Shown: positions 1-9,399, counted from the stretch's first letter. The stretch is 64,000 nt of DNA from Pelagibius sp. (GCF_028289705.1 NZ_JANQOI010000017.1:62001-126000), one strand, 5' to 3'. Program-made: numbers and translations. Notes: generated by a model from the sequence alone, not told the origin.

Positions 1-1
1 C

Positions 2-307
2 TTCGAGATGGTCCGGCCCATCGAGGACGAGACCGAGGTCTGCGCAGCGGCCTATGGGGCCCTGCGCCGCGCATGCGCGGGGTCGGCTCTGGAAGAACAG
101 GAGGAGTTCGTCTACCGGGCGCCCTACCGCCTGGCCAGCTTCGAGACCTTCCGCGACGACCTGATCGCCGTCGATCTGCGCCGCCGCCCCGTGGTGCTGG
201 CCCGGGAGGAGTCGTTGCGGCAGAGCTTCATGGCGGCGGGAGAACAGCGCGACGACGCCTTCTGGTTCGAGATTCCCAGCCGGCTCAATCTCATGCAACG
301 TCTCTGA
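2..307 (+). CDS. C-terminal end of a probable SAM-dependent methyltransferase (partial)
   Basis: The open frame enters from the left edge at base 2 and stops at TGA 305-307, so only about 100 C-terminal residues are present. Motifs such as VYRAPYRLASF and PSRLNLM resemble the tails of class I SAM methyltransferases of Rhodospirillales, but the SAM-binding motifs would lie outside the window, so this is a family-level guess. The next gene starts 11 bases after the stop on the same strand, so the two are probably co-transcribed. Confidence 0.45.
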   Translation, partial: FEMVRPIEDETEVCAAAYGALRRACAGSALEEQEEFVYRAPYRLASFETFRDDLIAVDLRRRPVVLAREESLRQSFMAAGEQRDDAFWFEIPSRLNLMQRL

Positions 308-318
308 GGTCTCTCATC

Positions 319-648
319 GTGGCCATCCGCTATCTTTCGGAACACGACTCGCCCGACGATCCCGGCGGCATGATCCGCGAGGTCCTGGAGATGGGCGAAG
401 CCTTCCCCGGGCCGGCGGAGGACGTGGTCCTGGCCTGGGTCCTGCGGCTGGGCGAGGGGCGTGATCCGGCGGCAGCAGCCAAGCAACTGATCGCCGACTA
501 CCGGCTGGACCAGAAACCGCAGCCCGGCGGCGCCTGCGGCCGCGTCATCGAAATGCTGAAGGAAACCGCCAGCTATCCCGGCGACCGCATGGCCCGGCAC
601 GTCTGTCAGCCACGCCGGCGCGGCGGCTGGCGGCGCAACCGCAGCTAG
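319..648 (+). CDS. Small hypothetical protein (109 aa)
   Basis: I do not recognise a named family. GTG at 319 is chosen because TGAGGT, which contains the stop of the preceding gene, lies just upstream and can act as ribosome binding site; the frame continues open further upstream but overlaps the previous gene there. The protein is acidic and helical for about 85 residues and ends in a basic, Arg-rich tail (RRRGGWRRNRS). No membrane segment or signal peptide is visible. It sits between a probable methyltransferase and a DNA glycosylase gene, 18 bases before the latter. Confidence 0.6.
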   Translation: MAIRYLSEHDSPDDPGGMIREVLEMGEAFPGPAEDVVLAWVLRLGEGRDPAAAAKQLIADYRLDQKPQPGGACGRVIEMLKETASYPGDRMARHVCQPRRRGGWRRNRS

Positions 649-666
649 GCAGGCGACACGCCAGGC

Positions 667-1893
667 ATGGCCCCACGACTCATCGACAATCGTTCCGCCC
701 GGCGGCTGTTCCTGGCACGCCAGGGCCTCTGCCGCGATCCCTACCACCGCATCGGCGATTCCGAGCTGCTGGCCCTGATCGAGGCGCTGGGCTTCATCCA
801 GGTGGATTCGATCCAGACCGTCGAGCGCGCCCACCACATGATCCTCTTCGCGCGCAACCAGACCTATCGCCACAAGCAGTTGCGGCGCCTGATCGAGAGG
901 GAGGGGGCGCTGTTCGAGAACTGGACCCACGACGCTGCCATCATCCCGAGCCGCTTCTACCCCTACTGGAAGCGCCGCTTCGCCCAGATGGAGGTGGGTC
1001 TGCGCCAGCGCTGGCTGGCCTTGCGGCGCGGCAACTTCGAGCAGGAGGTGGCCGGCGTCCTGGACCACATCCGCGCCCACGGCCCGGCCATGGCCCGCGA
1101 CCTGGGAAACGATCCCGAGGGGCAGGAACCCAAGCGCGCCAAGGACAGCGCCGGCTGGTGGGACTGGCATCCCTCCAAGACCGCCCTGGAATACCTCTGG
1201 CGCAGCGGCCAGTTGGCGGTCTGTGCCCGCAGCGGCTTCCAGAAGGTCTATGACCTCACCGAGCGCGTCGTCCCCGCGGCCCATCGCGAAGCCGAACCGA
1301 CCGAGGCCGAAGCCATCGACTGGGCCTGCAGCGGCGCCCTGGACCGCCTGGGGCTGGCCACCCACGGCGAGATCGCCGCCTTTTGGGATCTGGTCTCCGT
1401 CGACGAAGCGAAAGCCTGGTGTCAGGAGCGCAAGGGACGTGTTCTGGAAGAAGTGCAGGTCGAAAGCGCCAACGGCGGCAAGCCCCGTGCGGCCTTCTGC
1501 TGGGCCGGCAGCGACCCTTTGAAGGACCTGCCCGAGCCGCCGAAGCGCCTGCGCGTGCTCAGCCCTTTCGATCCGCTGCTGCGCGACCGCAACCGCAGCG
1601 AACGGCTGTTCGGCTTCCACTACCGGATCGAGGTCTTCGTGCCGGCGGCCAAGCGGCGCTACGGCTATTACGTCTTCCCGATCCTGGAAGGCGACCGCCT
1701 GATCGGGCGGATCGACATGAAGCATGAGCGCGAGGGCGCCTGCCTACGGGTCAGGGGCCTCTGGCTGGAGCCGAAGGTTAAGCCTTCGCGCGCACGGCTG
1801 GAGCGGCTGGAAGCGGAACTGGAACGCCAGCGCCGGTTTACGGGCGCTGCCTGCGTGGTCTTCGAGGATGGTTATCTCAAGGACGAAGCTTAG
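667..1893 (+). CDS. YcaQ/AlkX-family winged-helix DNA glycosylase
   Basis: A 408-residue protein of the HTH_42/YcaQ family. Known members excise bulky or crosslinked alkylated bases; bacterial YcaQ unhooks interstrand crosslinks. The N-terminal region carries GFIQVDSIQTVERAHH, where Q45 and D47 match the catalytic Q-x-D motif of the YcaQ branch; the AlkZ branch has Q-x-Q. Winged-helix repeats fill the middle (about 80-250), and the C-terminal beta-rich part contains LSPFDPLLRDR and the family-typical YGYYVFPILEGDRLIGRID. Length is normal for the family. ATG 667 gives the standard N-terminus. The stop overlaps by four bases the stop of the convergent membrane-protein gene, so transcription of the two must collide there. 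Confidence 0.88.
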   Translation: MAPRLIDNRSARRLFLARQGLCRDPYHRIGDSELLALIEALGFIQVDSIQTVERAHHMILFARNQTYRHKQLRRLIEREGALFENWTHDAAIIPSRFYPYWKRRFAQMEVGLRQRWLALRRGNFEQEVAGVLDHIRAHGPAMARDLGNDPEGQEPKRAKDSAGWWDWHPSKTALEYLWRSGQLAVCARSGFQKVYDLTERVVPAAHREAEPTEAEAIDWACSGALDRLGLATHGEIAAFWDLVSVDEAKAWCQERKGRVLEEVQVESANGGKPRAAFCWAGSDPLKDLPEPPKRLRVLSPFDPLLRDRNRSERLFGFHYRIEVFVPAAKRRYGYYVFPILEGDRLIGRIDMKHEREGACLRVRGLWLEPKVKPSRARLERLEAELERQRRFTGAACVVFEDGYLKDEA

Positions 1894-3287
1894 AACTCTT
1901 CGATGCCGGTCCAGGCCTCGTGGATCTCCTTTGTCTGATCACGCAGCAACTGGACCAGGCTGCCGAACAGCACCAGCGCGCAGAGCGCCGCGACGGCGAT
2001 CCAGAGATACTCCCAGAAATGATCCGGCGGGCTCGGACTCTCCGGGAGGTTCTCGACGCCGAGCCCTGCGAGAACCTCGCTTAACCAAGTCATGTTGGCG
2101 GCGAATGCCTCGGCGATGAAAACACCGATCAGGATCTGCTTGGAGCTGTAGTAGCCGGCCACCGCGACCGCGGCCAGCGGGGCAGCCTGGCCGACGAAAA
2201 GGAAGACGGCCATCAAGAGGGACTGCAGCTTGCGCCAGGCGCCGTCGGACTCGCTCATGTTCAGGACCAGGCTGTTCAGCACCCAGGTCTCGTCCAGGAG
2301 GTTCAGGCGGGTCGAAGACAGCTCCGGCAGGAGGCGGCGGCGCAGGGCCTGGCGGCGGCGGAACTGCAGCGCATAGATGTGGTAGGCGACGAGCAGCACC
2401 AGCGGCGAGGCAGGCACCACGATGTCCCGCGCGAGATTGACTTCCAGCCCCGGCGCCGAGAGCTTGCCGGCGGCATCGCCGGCCCTCTCCTCCTGCCACT
2501 TGCGGATGTCAGCGACCGAGCAGTTGGCCATGGCGTTGGCAACGCAGAATGTGTCGATGATCAGGACGGCACGGAAAGCCTCCTCGCCCTGCGGCAACTC
2601 CAGCAGATGGTTCTGCAGGACGGTGTCCTGCACGACGGTATCGTTGAAGCGCCTCAGATCGATCAGGCGAAGATCCTGCTCCATGAGCTGCCGGCGAGTC
2701 GGCAGATCGCCGGGCAGCAGGTCGCCGGCCTTGAGGATCACCTCCCGGCCCCGCTCCAGGCCCGCGGCCAGATGCTCGGCATAGAGCAGGAAGGCGGTCA
2801 ATCCGGCCAGATGCTTGTAGTCGAGGGTCCCCAGATCGACCTCGAAGAAGGTGTTGAGGATCTGCCGGTCAGCCTCGAACCGCGAATACTCGACGAAGGC
2901 CTCCAGCAGTTCGAACTGCGCTTCCGGCAACTGGCGCGCCAGCTGCTCGACGGCCTGCTCCCGGTCCTCCTCCGGCAGCGCCTCGATGGTCCCCCGCAGG
3001 GCTTGCGCCGTCGCCTCGGCCAGCGCCAGGACCTTCAGCAGACCTTGATGATAGTTGAAGGAGAGGACATCGCTGGCCTTGACCGCCTCTTCCACCTTGA
3101 GCACCGGCTGCAGGGTCGCCAGGGCCGGCGACACCTTCTCGGAGACAAAGGCCGGATCTTGCAGCACCAGGAAGATGACGGCTCCGGCCAGCAGCAGGTT
3201 GACATAGAAGAGATTGCGCAGGCGAAGGGTCGTCGCCGACAGGCGATCGATCAGCTTGGCCTGATGGCCGTCCCCTTCCCCTGCCAT
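1890..3287 (-). CDS. Hypothetical membrane protein, about five transmembrane segments
   Basis: A 465-residue protein of unrecognised family. ATG 3287 is preceded by AGGGGAG at good spacing. One hydrophobic segment near residues 25-43 is followed by a long, mostly helical non-membrane region of about 230 residues. Hydrophobic stretches follow near 285-305, 350-385 (one or two segments) and 430-450. A basic stretch (QFRRRQALRRRLLPEL) follows the second segment and suggests a cytosolic loop. The overall plan of an extracytoplasmic domain plus a C-terminal helical bundle would suit a sensor or scaffold, but no catalytic motif is visible. It is monocistronic and convergent with the YcaQ-like gene. 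Confidence 0.75.
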   Translation of the reverse strand: MAGEGDGHQAKLIDRLSATTLRLRNLFYVNLLLAGAVIFLVLQDPAFVSEKVSPALATLQPVLKVEEAVKASDVLSFNYHQGLLKVLALAEATAQALRGTIEALPEEDREQAVEQLARQLPEAQFELLEAFVEYSRFEADRQILNTFFEVDLGTLDYKHLAGLTAFLLYAEHLAAGLERGREVILKAGDLLPGDLPTRRQLMEQDLRLIDLRRFNDTVVQDTVLQNHLLELPQGEEAFRAVLIIDTFCVANAMANCSVADIRKWQEERAGDAAGKLSAPGLEVNLARDIVVPASPLVLLVAYHIYALQFRRRQALRRRLLPELSSTRLNLLDETWVLNSLVLNMSESDGAWRKLQSLLMAVFLFVGQAAPLAAVAVAGYYSSKQILIGVFIAEAFAANMTWLSEVLAGLGVENLPESPSPPDHFWEYLWIAVAALCALVLFGSLVQLLRDQTKEIHEAWTGIEEF

Positions 3288-3420
3288 TCGGGCGCTCCCC
3301 TGGCAGCGGCGCGCGCAGTCGCGCCGGTCTCAGGATAGTCTGCCGGGACGCCCCGGAGAAGCCAGCCCTTTCCCCGCCCGCGCCCGCCTCTTTGTAGGTA
3401 GGTCGCGGAAGCCGGACCCA

Positions 3421-4185
3421 TCAGGCCACGCGCTTGGCAAGCTCCTTCGGGGAGAGGTAGTGGTAGGACAGCAGCGCGCCGTCCTTGACGACGGCGAAGA
3501 CCCCGTAAGGCGTCGGCGAGAGGGCCCGCACCTCCGCGGCGCTCGTCAGCTCGATCTCGCGAAAGGCGATGCCGCGCTCTTCGGCGAAGCGCGCAACGTT
3601 CAGCACAGCGTTGTCCAGATAGGGGCACTGGTCGCTGCGGAACACCGTGAAGCCCGCGCCGCCGCCCGGCAGATCGGCGAGCTTCTTCTCCCAGCCGCCG
3701 CAGAAGTTGGGTGCGGGGGCCGCAGGCTCGAAGCTGCGCAGCATGATGTCGAAGGCCGGCGGGGCCTTGGCCACGGACCGAAAGCCGTGATGCTCCAGGA
3801 TTCCGGCGTCGATGAGCCAGTTGTTGGCACTGGTGACGGCGGCAAGCCCCTTGAAGCCGCCGGCCTGGGCTGTCGCCAGGGCATCCTCGATCAACAGGCT
3901 GGATAGGCCCTTGCCCTTGCTGCGGCCGACCACCCAGAGGCAGTGAATGACCATGTAGTCCCCCGCCCCTTCGATGGCCCGCCAGGCATAGTCGCCGGGC
4001 ATGAACTCGATGAAGCCGCGTTCGCCGCCGCCCAGCAGACGCATCTGCAGGCCCTCGGCAAAGCGCGCCTTCAGCCAGGCCAGTTTGCGTTGATAGCCCG
4101 CTTCCTTGCGGGCGCTCATCTTGCAGAAGAATCCGGTCTTTTCCACGGTCTCCGCGGTGACGGAGATGAGGGAGGGCGCGGTCAC
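3421..4185 (-). CDS. GNAT acetyltransferase with YoaP-like C-terminal domain
   Basis: A 254-residue protein. The N-terminal 150 residues form a GNAT fold with the acetyl-CoA region around VGRSKGKGLSSLLIEDAL, and the C-terminal part (FRSDQCPYLDNAVLNVARFA) resembles the YoaP thioredoxin-like extension. The frame is open far upstream, but that part is only the antisense of the ceramidase gene. GTG 4185 is chosen because it overlaps the TGA of the upstream gene as GTGA, a classic translational-coupling junction, and the conserved region starts just after it. The substrate is unknown. It forms an operon with the ceramidase-family gene. Confidence 0.8.
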   Translation of the reverse strand: MTAPSLISVTAETVEKTGFFCKMSARKEAGYQRKLAWLKARFAEGLQMRLLGGGERGFIEFMPGDYAWRAIEGAGDYMVIHCLWVVGRSKGKGLSSLLIEDALATAQAGGFKGLAAVTSANNWLIDAGILEHHGFRSVAKAPPAFDIMLRSFEPAAPAPNFCGGWEKKLADLPGGGAGFTVFRSDQCPYLDNAVLNVARFAEERGIAFREIELTSAAEVRALSPTPYGVFAVVKDGALLSYHYLSPKELAKRVA

Positions 4186-4868
4186 GTCTCGGCCTTCGCC
4201 GGCCTCCGCGGTCCGCTGGGCGCAAGTCTCCGGCCGTGGGCGATCATGGTACGGGTCAGGCGGTAGAGCACGACGGCGTTCAGGATATGCCAGAGGAAAT
4301 GGGTGCCCATGGGCAGCATCTCGCAAAGCGGCAGATCGGCGGTGCGCAGGCTGAGGGACAGGGCGAAAACACCGGCGGTAATAAGGATCGGCGAGCCCGC
4401 GGGGTGGCCGCGGACGAAGGCGAGAAAGCCGCCGACCAGAAACATCGCCGCCAAGGCCACGCCATAGGTCCCGAAACCGAAGCCGAACAGCCTCGGCAGC
4501 CCCATCAGCAACGCCAGGACCGCGATCATGCCCAAGAGAGCGCCCCAGGCCGGCAGGCCGACGAGGCGCCACAAGGCCAGGAACAGGTAGAGCAATATGA
4601 ACAGGACGATGGGGATCACGTCGGCGAGGCCGGCCCAGCGCACCGCGAAGGTGTGGAACAGCCCGCTGCCGATACCGATAAGAAAAACCAGGACCACCAA
4701 GGCGATGACGGCAGGATCGCGGCGCACGGGCGCGTCTTCGCCGCGCAGCACCCGAACCAGCAGGACAGCGGCGACGATGAAGGCGATGTTGGTCAGGGCA
4801 TTGAGCGGTTCCGCCCACAGCCCCGGCCCCAACCGCTCGCAGTAAATGTCGATATGATGCTGCGCCAT
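4182..4868 (-). CDS. Ceramidase-family (CREST) integral membrane hydrolase
   Basis: A 228-residue, seven-helix membrane protein of the alkaline ceramidase/CREST superfamily, metal-dependent hydrolases that cleave amide bonds in lipids such as ceramides. Signature elements visible are IDIYCERLGPGLWAEPLN near the N-terminus, GIGSGLFHT in helix 3 and THFLWHILNA near the C-terminus; the serine and histidines match the metal/catalytic set known for the family. ATG 4868 is the only sensible start. It is first in a two-gene operon, with its stop inside the start codon of the GNAT gene. Bacterial substrates of this family are largely unproven, so lipid deacylation here is inference. Confidence 0.85.
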   Translation of the reverse strand: MAQHHIDIYCERLGPGLWAEPLNALTNIAFIVAAVLLVRVLRGEDAPVRRDPAVIALVVLVFLIGIGSGLFHTFAVRWAGLADVIPIVLFILLYLFLALWRLVGLPAWGALLGMIAVLALLMGLPRLFGFGFGTYGVALAAMFLVGGFLAFVRGHPAGSPILITAGVFALSLSLRTADLPLCEMLPMGTHFLWHILNAVVLYRLTRTMIAHGRRLAPSGPRRPAKAET

Positions 4869-5326
4869 GGCGGCGCTTACAGTCCGGTCTCGTGGAAGCG
4901 GCCGATCATCAGGGACCCCGTCCGTTCTGTTGGTTTGCCATCTCTTCTATGTAGTGGATGATCCGCCCCATCGGAATGGCGAAGACGCCCGCCCGCCCCC
5001 GGTTGAGGGACATGACAGTGGCCAATGCCCTGAAGCCGTTGCCGGCCGGCAGGAAATACGGCCCGCTCTCCCGAAAGGCGAAGAAGCTGGTGGCGATACA
5101 GGCCGCACCCAAAACCGGCTCAGGGCCGATTCTGTGAGCAATTTCAGGTGGTACGCGGCTCTGTCCGCCGCATCTCCCACGGGAACTTCGGATTTGGGCC
5201 CGATGGTTTCCAACCTCTAAATTAAAAGTTTCTCAATCAGACGGCGGATACAAGGTTACCAAAGGTCGCGCCGGGCCAAGGCCGTGCAATGCGGCCACCG
5301 AGGCGGATCAGAATCGGGAGAGAACC
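4869..5326. other. Divergent intergenic region between ceramidase-family and peroxidase genes
   Basis: 458 bases without a convincing gene, between divergently transcribed genes, so it must hold two promoters. The part near 5215-5260 is AT-richer than its surroundings and is the best promoter candidate for the peroxidase gene. A 67-codon TTG-started frame on the minus strand (4909-5112) is not called because it lacks a recognisable family and a ribosome binding site. No strong inverted repeat was noticed. Confidence 0.5.
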
Positions 5327-6343
5327 GTGTTCCGGGCATTCATTCTAGCAAGCTTCGTAGCCTTCTCCGCAGGCGCCGCCGTGGCTGCCGCACCACAAGG
5401 CACGGAGGACCTGGATACCCTGCGCAGCCTCTATCAGCGCCCGACGGCCATTCCCTTCCCCGAAGACGCCCCCTATTCGCCACAGCTCGCGACTCTGGGC
5501 AAGATGCTGTTCTTCGACCCGCGGCTGTCCGGCGCCAAGAACATGAACTGCGCCAGTTGCCACAATCCCTCCTTCGGCTACGAGGCCCCGGTGGAACTCG
5601 CGGTCGGCGGCCTCAACGAGCGCCTGTCGCGTCATGCCCCCACCACCCTCAACATGGCCTGGGTCGAGCCGCTGTTCTGGGACGGCCGGGCGGCCAGCCT
5701 GGAGGAACAGGCGGCGGGGCCGATCACCGCGCCGGCGGAGATGAACGGCAAGTTCGAAGAGATCATCGAAACCCTCTCGGCGATTCCCACCTATAGGACA
5801 TGGTTCGAGCGGCTGTTCCCGAACAGGGGCATCTCGGTGGATACCATTCTGGTCGCCATCGCAACCTATGAACGGACCATCGTCTCAGGCTGGTCGCCCT
5901 TCGACCGTTGGGTCGACGGCGACGAGACTGCCATGAGCGAGTCGGAGATCAACGGCTTTCGGCTGTTCAATGGCAGGGCGAACTGCGCCGGCTGCCACAG
6001 CGGCTGGAACTTCACGGATAACGAGTTTCATGACATCGGCCTGTTTACGGCGGATATCGGCCGCGCCGGCATCGAGCGCGGCCCGCTGCGCAACCGGCAT
6101 GCCTTCAAAACGCCCGGCCTGCGCGACCTGACCTACCGCGCGCCTTTCATGCACAACGGTTCGATCGCCGATCTGGAAGGCGTGATCATGCACTACGAAA
6201 GCGGCGGCATCGAGCGCCCCTCGCGCTCGGCAGAGATGCAGGCTTTCGAGCTGACCGACGAGGAACGCGGCGACCTGCTGGCCTTTCTCCGGGCGCTGAC
6301 CGCCGAAGTCTCCGACACGCCGGTGCCGAACCTCCCGAACTGA
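5327..6343 (+). CDS. Periplasmic di-heme cytochrome c peroxidase (MauG/CCP family)
   Basis: A 338-residue protein with an N-terminal signal peptide (FILASFVAFSAGAAVAAA) and two c-type heme motifs: CASCH at residues 75-79 and CAGCH at 220-224. The order N-terminal heme domain, NMAWVEPLFWDGRA, second heme domain, FMHNGSIADLEGVI is that of bacterial di-heme peroxidases, which reduce H2O2 using electrons from small cytochromes, or of MauG-like enzymes that oxidise protein residues. Start GTG 5327 is preceded by GGGAGA. It stands alone, followed after 51 bases by a chemoreceptor gene. The substrate cannot be decided from sequence. Confidence 0.9.
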   Translation: MFRAFILASFVAFSAGAAVAAAPQGTEDLDTLRSLYQRPTAIPFPEDAPYSPQLATLGKMLFFDPRLSGAKNMNCASCHNPSFGYEAPVELAVGGLNERLSRHAPTTLNMAWVEPLFWDGRAASLEEQAAGPITAPAEMNGKFEEIIETLSAIPTYRTWFERLFPNRGISVDTILVAIATYERTIVSGWSPFDRWVDGDETAMSESEINGFRLFNGRANCAGCHSGWNFTDNEFHDIGLFTADIGRAGIERGPLRNRHAFKTPGLRDLTYRAPFMHNGSIADLEGVIMHYESGGIERPSRSAEMQAFELTDEERGDLLAFLRALTAEVSDTPVPNLPN

Positions 6344-6394
6344 CGCCGCCTTCGCCCCCGCCCTAACCCGTCTCAACTGGACCGCACCGCGACC

Positions 6395-8050
6395 ATGTCG
6401 ATCAGAACCAAGATCTTTCTGCCTCTGCTCAGCGCTCTGCTGTTCGGCCTCGCCCTTTCCGGCTTTATCGCCCTGCAGGCAAACCTTCAGCAGGGCAAGG
6501 TCGAAGACATCATCGGCAAGGCGCTCTACGCCAATCAGAACGCTCAGGCCACCCGGCGGCACTTCGACGGCGCCAATACGGTCATCGAACGGGTCACCGA
6601 CATGACCTCATTGATCTCGCATGAGGAGATCGAAGCCGGATTCCGCGCCTCGGCAAGCCCGCTCGGCGAAGCGATCGACATGCTTCCGGCGGTCGCGCTC
6701 TCCGAGGAGATGGGCGCAACGGCGATGGAGCTCCAGCAGGCCCACCAGGCCTGGCTGTCCGACGCGGAGATCGTCCTGGGTCTCAAGGCCTCCGCCGCCG
6801 TCCCGACCCTCGAACGCATGGATCGCCACCGCACCGCCATGACCCGGCTCATCGACCAGGCAAACGAGTTCGCCCGCCGGGACGGCAATGCGCAGACCGC
6901 CGCGGCGGGCGAGTCCATGCGAAGCGTGCTGATCTTCTGCCTGGCCCTGGCAGCGGCGCTGACCCTGATCGGCATCGGCGGCGCCTTCCTCCTGGCCCGC
7001 AGTCTCTCGCGTCCGCTGATCGATCTGGTCGGCAATGCCGAGCGCCTCGCCGGCGGCGATACCGCGGTCGACTTCACGGAAGCCTGCCGCAAGGATGAGA
7101 TCGGCAGCGTCGCCCAGGCGATCGCCGGTTTCCGCGACGGCGTGGTCGAGCGATCGAAGCTGGAGGAAGAGGCCAAGCAGGATCAGACGGCCAGGGAAGC
7201 GAGACAATACCGCATCGAGCAATTGATCGAGAGCTTCAACACCCAGGCCTCCACCACCCTGGCCGCGGTCGACGAGAAGATGGGCGTGATGCAGCAGACT
7301 GCCAATGCCCTGACCGCCAGCGCCCAGGACACCTCCTGCCGGACCGGCGAAGCGGCGCAGTCTTCGGCGACGGCGGCCGGTAACGTGCAGTCGGTCGCCT
7401 CGGCCGCCGAAGAACTCACCACCTCGATCCAGGAGATCGCCCGCCAGATCTCCAACACCTCCGACAAGATCAACGCCGCGACGGAGAAGACGCGCCTGAC
7501 CAACGACAAGGTGAACGGGTTGTCGGAAGCCGCCGGGCGGATCGGCGACGTGATCCAGCTCATCCAGGACATCGCCGAGCAGACCAATCTGCTGGCCCTC
7601 AACGCCACCATCGAAGCGGCGCGCGCCGGCGAAGCCGGAAAGGGTTTCGCCGTGGTGGCCAACGAGGTGAAGTCGCTGGCCAACCAGACCGCCAAGGCGA
7701 CCGACGAGATCTCTAGTCAGATCACGGGCATCCAGGACTCCACTGGCGAGGCGGTCGACTCAATCATCGCCATCGCCGAGACCATGGAGGAGATCAACAG
7801 CGCGGCGGGAACCATCTCTTCGGCGATCGACCGGCAGGGAACCGCTACCCTGGGGATCCGCGAAAACGTCGATCGCGCCTCGGAATGCGCCGGCGACGTG
7901 GACCGCAACATCGGCATCGTGACCAGCGCCGTCGAGGAGACCGCGGGCTCCGCCGATGCGGTGAGAAACCACGCCGACCAGGTCCGCCAGCAGACCCATG
8001 AACTGAAAAGCGCTGTCGAGCAGTTCCTCAACGAGGTCTCTGCCGCCTAA
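6395..8050 (+). CDS. Methyl-accepting chemotaxis protein
   Basis: A 551-residue inner-membrane chemoreceptor that signals to CheA/CheW. A first membrane segment spans about residues 9-30 ([21 protein letters not shown]), a helical periplasmic sensor of about 145 residues follows, then a second membrane segment near 175-198, a HAMP domain ([20 protein letters not shown] onward) and a long coiled-coil signalling domain. The kinase-contact tip reads [20 protein letters not shown] with [11 protein letters not shown] following, the standard MCP tip. No CheB/R-binding pentapeptide is seen at the C-terminus. The periplasmic ligand is unknown. No other chemotaxis gene is nearby. Confidence 0.95.
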   Translation: MSIRTKIFLPLLSALLFGLALSGFIALQANLQQGKVEDIIGKALYANQNAQATRRHFDGANTVIERVTDMTSLISHEEIEAGFRASASPLGEAIDMLPAVALSEEMGATAMELQQAHQAWLSDAEIVLGLKASAAVPTLERMDRHRTAMTRLIDQANEFARRDGNAQTAAAGESMRSVLIFCLALAAALTLIGIGGAFLLARSLSRPLIDLVGNAERLAGGDTAVDFTEACRKDEIGSVAQAIAGFRDGVVERSKLEEEAKQDQTAREARQYRIEQLIESFNTQASTTLAAVDEKMGVMQQTANALTASAQDTSCRTGEAAQSSATAAGNVQSVASAAEELTTSIQEIARQISNTSDKINAATEKTRLTNDKVNGLSEAAGRIGDVIQLIQDIAEQTNLLALNATIEAARAGEAGKGFAVVANEVKSLANQTAKATDEISSQITGIQDSTGEAVDSIIAIAETMEEINSAAGTISSAIDRQGTATLGIRENVDRASECAGDVDRNIGIVTSAVEETAGSADAVRNHADQVRQQTHELKSAVEQFLNEVSAA

Positions 8051-8129
8051 CCCCCGATTGCCGCCTAACCCTTGCCGCTGTCCGGTTAAACTGCCGGCGC
8101 GCGAGCAGGCGGTCATCGAGCGTGTAGCT

Positions 8130-8233
8130 CACCCCCCTCCCAACCTCCCCCCGTCAAGGGGGGAGGAGATTTTCTCAGCACTTCAATAACTTCCCCCTCC
8201 CCCTCGATGGGGGAGGGATGGGGTGGGGGTGAC
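8130..8233. repeat. C-rich palindromic intergenic repeat (two hairpins inside a longer imperfect inverted repeat)
   Basis: Two perfect 9-bp hairpins with 5-base loops sit here: CCTCCCCCC/GGGGGGAGG at 8144-8152 and 8158-8166, and CCCTCCCCC/GGGGGAGGG at 8195-8203 and 8209-8217. The outer flanks (CACCCCCCTCCCAACC at the left, GGGATGGGGTGGGGGTG at the right) are themselves imperfectly complementary, so the whole block can fold as one cruciform. Blocks of this composition recur in alphaproteobacterial intergenic DNA and behave like REP/MITE-type elements. It lies in the 330-base gap (8051-8380) between the convergent chemoreceptor and dgcA genes, and could also end transcription. Nothing else was seen in that gap. 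Confidence 0.8.
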
Positions 8234-8380
8234 ACCCTCTCCGCCGCAAGCCGTTCGCCACGGCGCTTTCGCTGTCCTATCCCAACACGCAGCTGTCAAC
8301 TCTAACGCCTGACGACGCAAGCCTCTGCGCGATACACAAAACGCGAACTCGGAGAGCTGAACCTAAGCTCTGAGCAATAC

Positions 8381-9379
8381 CTAGCCCCAGAGGGCCGCTT
8401 CCGGCGGGCTGACCAGGCTGTCGTCGATCCTGAGGGGCGGGGCACGGTCTTCGGCCAGCAGCAGCGGTCCGTCGAGGTCGACCACCGGCACGCCCTGCGC
8501 CAGGATCACCGCCGGCGCCATGGCCAGCGAGGTGGCGAGCATGCAGCCGACCATGATGCCGAAACCCTCCGCCTGGGCCGCCGCCTTCAGGCGCAGGGCC
8601 TCCGTCAGGCCGCCGGTCTTGTCGAGCTTGATGTTCACCATGTCATAGCACCCCTTCAGGGCCGCCAGGGTTGCGGTGTCGTGACAGGATTCATCGGCGC
8701 AGACCGGCACGGGGCGCCGCATCCCGGCCAGGGCCTGATCGTCGCCCGCAGGCAGGGGCTGTTCGATCATCTCCACCCCCAGCACCGCGAGTTGCGGGGC
8801 GAGGCGGGCATAGTCGGCAGCCGACCAGCCCTCATTGGCGTCGACGATGATACGTGCATGCGGCGCCTGCTCGCGCACCGCCGCCACCCGGGCCATATCG
8901 TCGGGTCCGGCGAGCTTCAGCTTCAGAAGCGGCCGTTCGGCATTGGCCGCGGCCGCCTTGGCCATGTTCTCGACCGTGTCCAGGGACAGCGTGTAGGCGG
9001 TCACCACCGGCTGCGGTTCGCTGGCGCCGATCAGCTCCCAATGGCGATGGCCGGCCTGCTTGCTTTCCAGGTCCCAGAACGCGAGGTCGACGGCGTTGCG
9101 CGCGGCACCGGGCGCCAAAACCGTCTGCAGCCCCAGGCGGTCCAGGCCGGCCGCCAGCCGCGGCCGCAGGGCCTCGATCTCCGCGATCACGCCCTCCATG
9201 GTCTCGCCGTAGCGGGCGTAGGGAACGGCCTCGCCGCGCCCGGTTTTGCCGCCGATGCTGAGCTCGACCAGCACCACGTCGGCCTGGGTCTTGCTGCCCC
9301 GCGAAATGGTAAAGCTGCCGCGGATCGGCCAGGACTCTGCGGTGACACTGAGCGCAATGCTGTCTGCGGCCTGAACCAT
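8381..9379 (-). CDS. dgcA: Enolase-superfamily epimerase, DgcA-type N-acetyl-D-glutamate racemase
   Basis: A 332-residue muconate-lactonising-type enolase-superfamily protein close to L-Ala-D/L-Glu epimerases. The barrel carries the family acid-base and metal residues: KLKLAG (first catalytic Lys), IIVDANEGW (metal Asp), EMIEQPLP (metal Glu), CADES (third metal ligand) and NIKLDKTGG (second catalytic Lys). The frame is open upstream, but ATG 9379 is the first sensible start because the dgcN stop is at 9400. The DgcN neighbour points to the DgcN-DgcA route, in which N-acetyl-D-glutamate is racemised to the L form; dipeptide epimerase activity on peptidoglycan peptides is the alternative. Confidence 0.82.
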   Translation of the reverse strand: MVQAADSIALSVTAESWPIRGSFTISRGSKTQADVVLVELSIGGKTGRGEAVPYARYGETMEGVIAEIEALRPRLAAGLDRLGLQTVLAPGAARNAVDLAFWDLESKQAGHRHWELIGASEPQPVVTAYTLSLDTVENMAKAAAANAERPLLKLKLAGPDDMARVAAVREQAPHARIIVDANEGWSAADYARLAPQLAVLGVEMIEQPLPAGDDQALAGMRRPVPVCADESCHDTATLAALKGCYDMVNIKLDKTGGLTEALRLKAAAQAEGFGIMVGCMLATSLAMAPAVILAQGVPVVDLDGPLLLAEDRAPPLRIDDSLVSPPEAALWG

Positions 9380-9399
9380 CTGCGGGTGCGCGTGCCGGC

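Noticed and set aside
124-1725. 533-codon open frame on the minus strand opposite the YcaQ-like gene
   Set aside because: No recognisable family, and it lies fully antisense to a well-supported gene; long antisense frames are expected at this GC content.
4909-5112. 67-codon minus-strand frame in the gap before the peroxidase gene
   Set aside because: TTG start, no ribosome binding site and no recognisable relative; kept only as a note.
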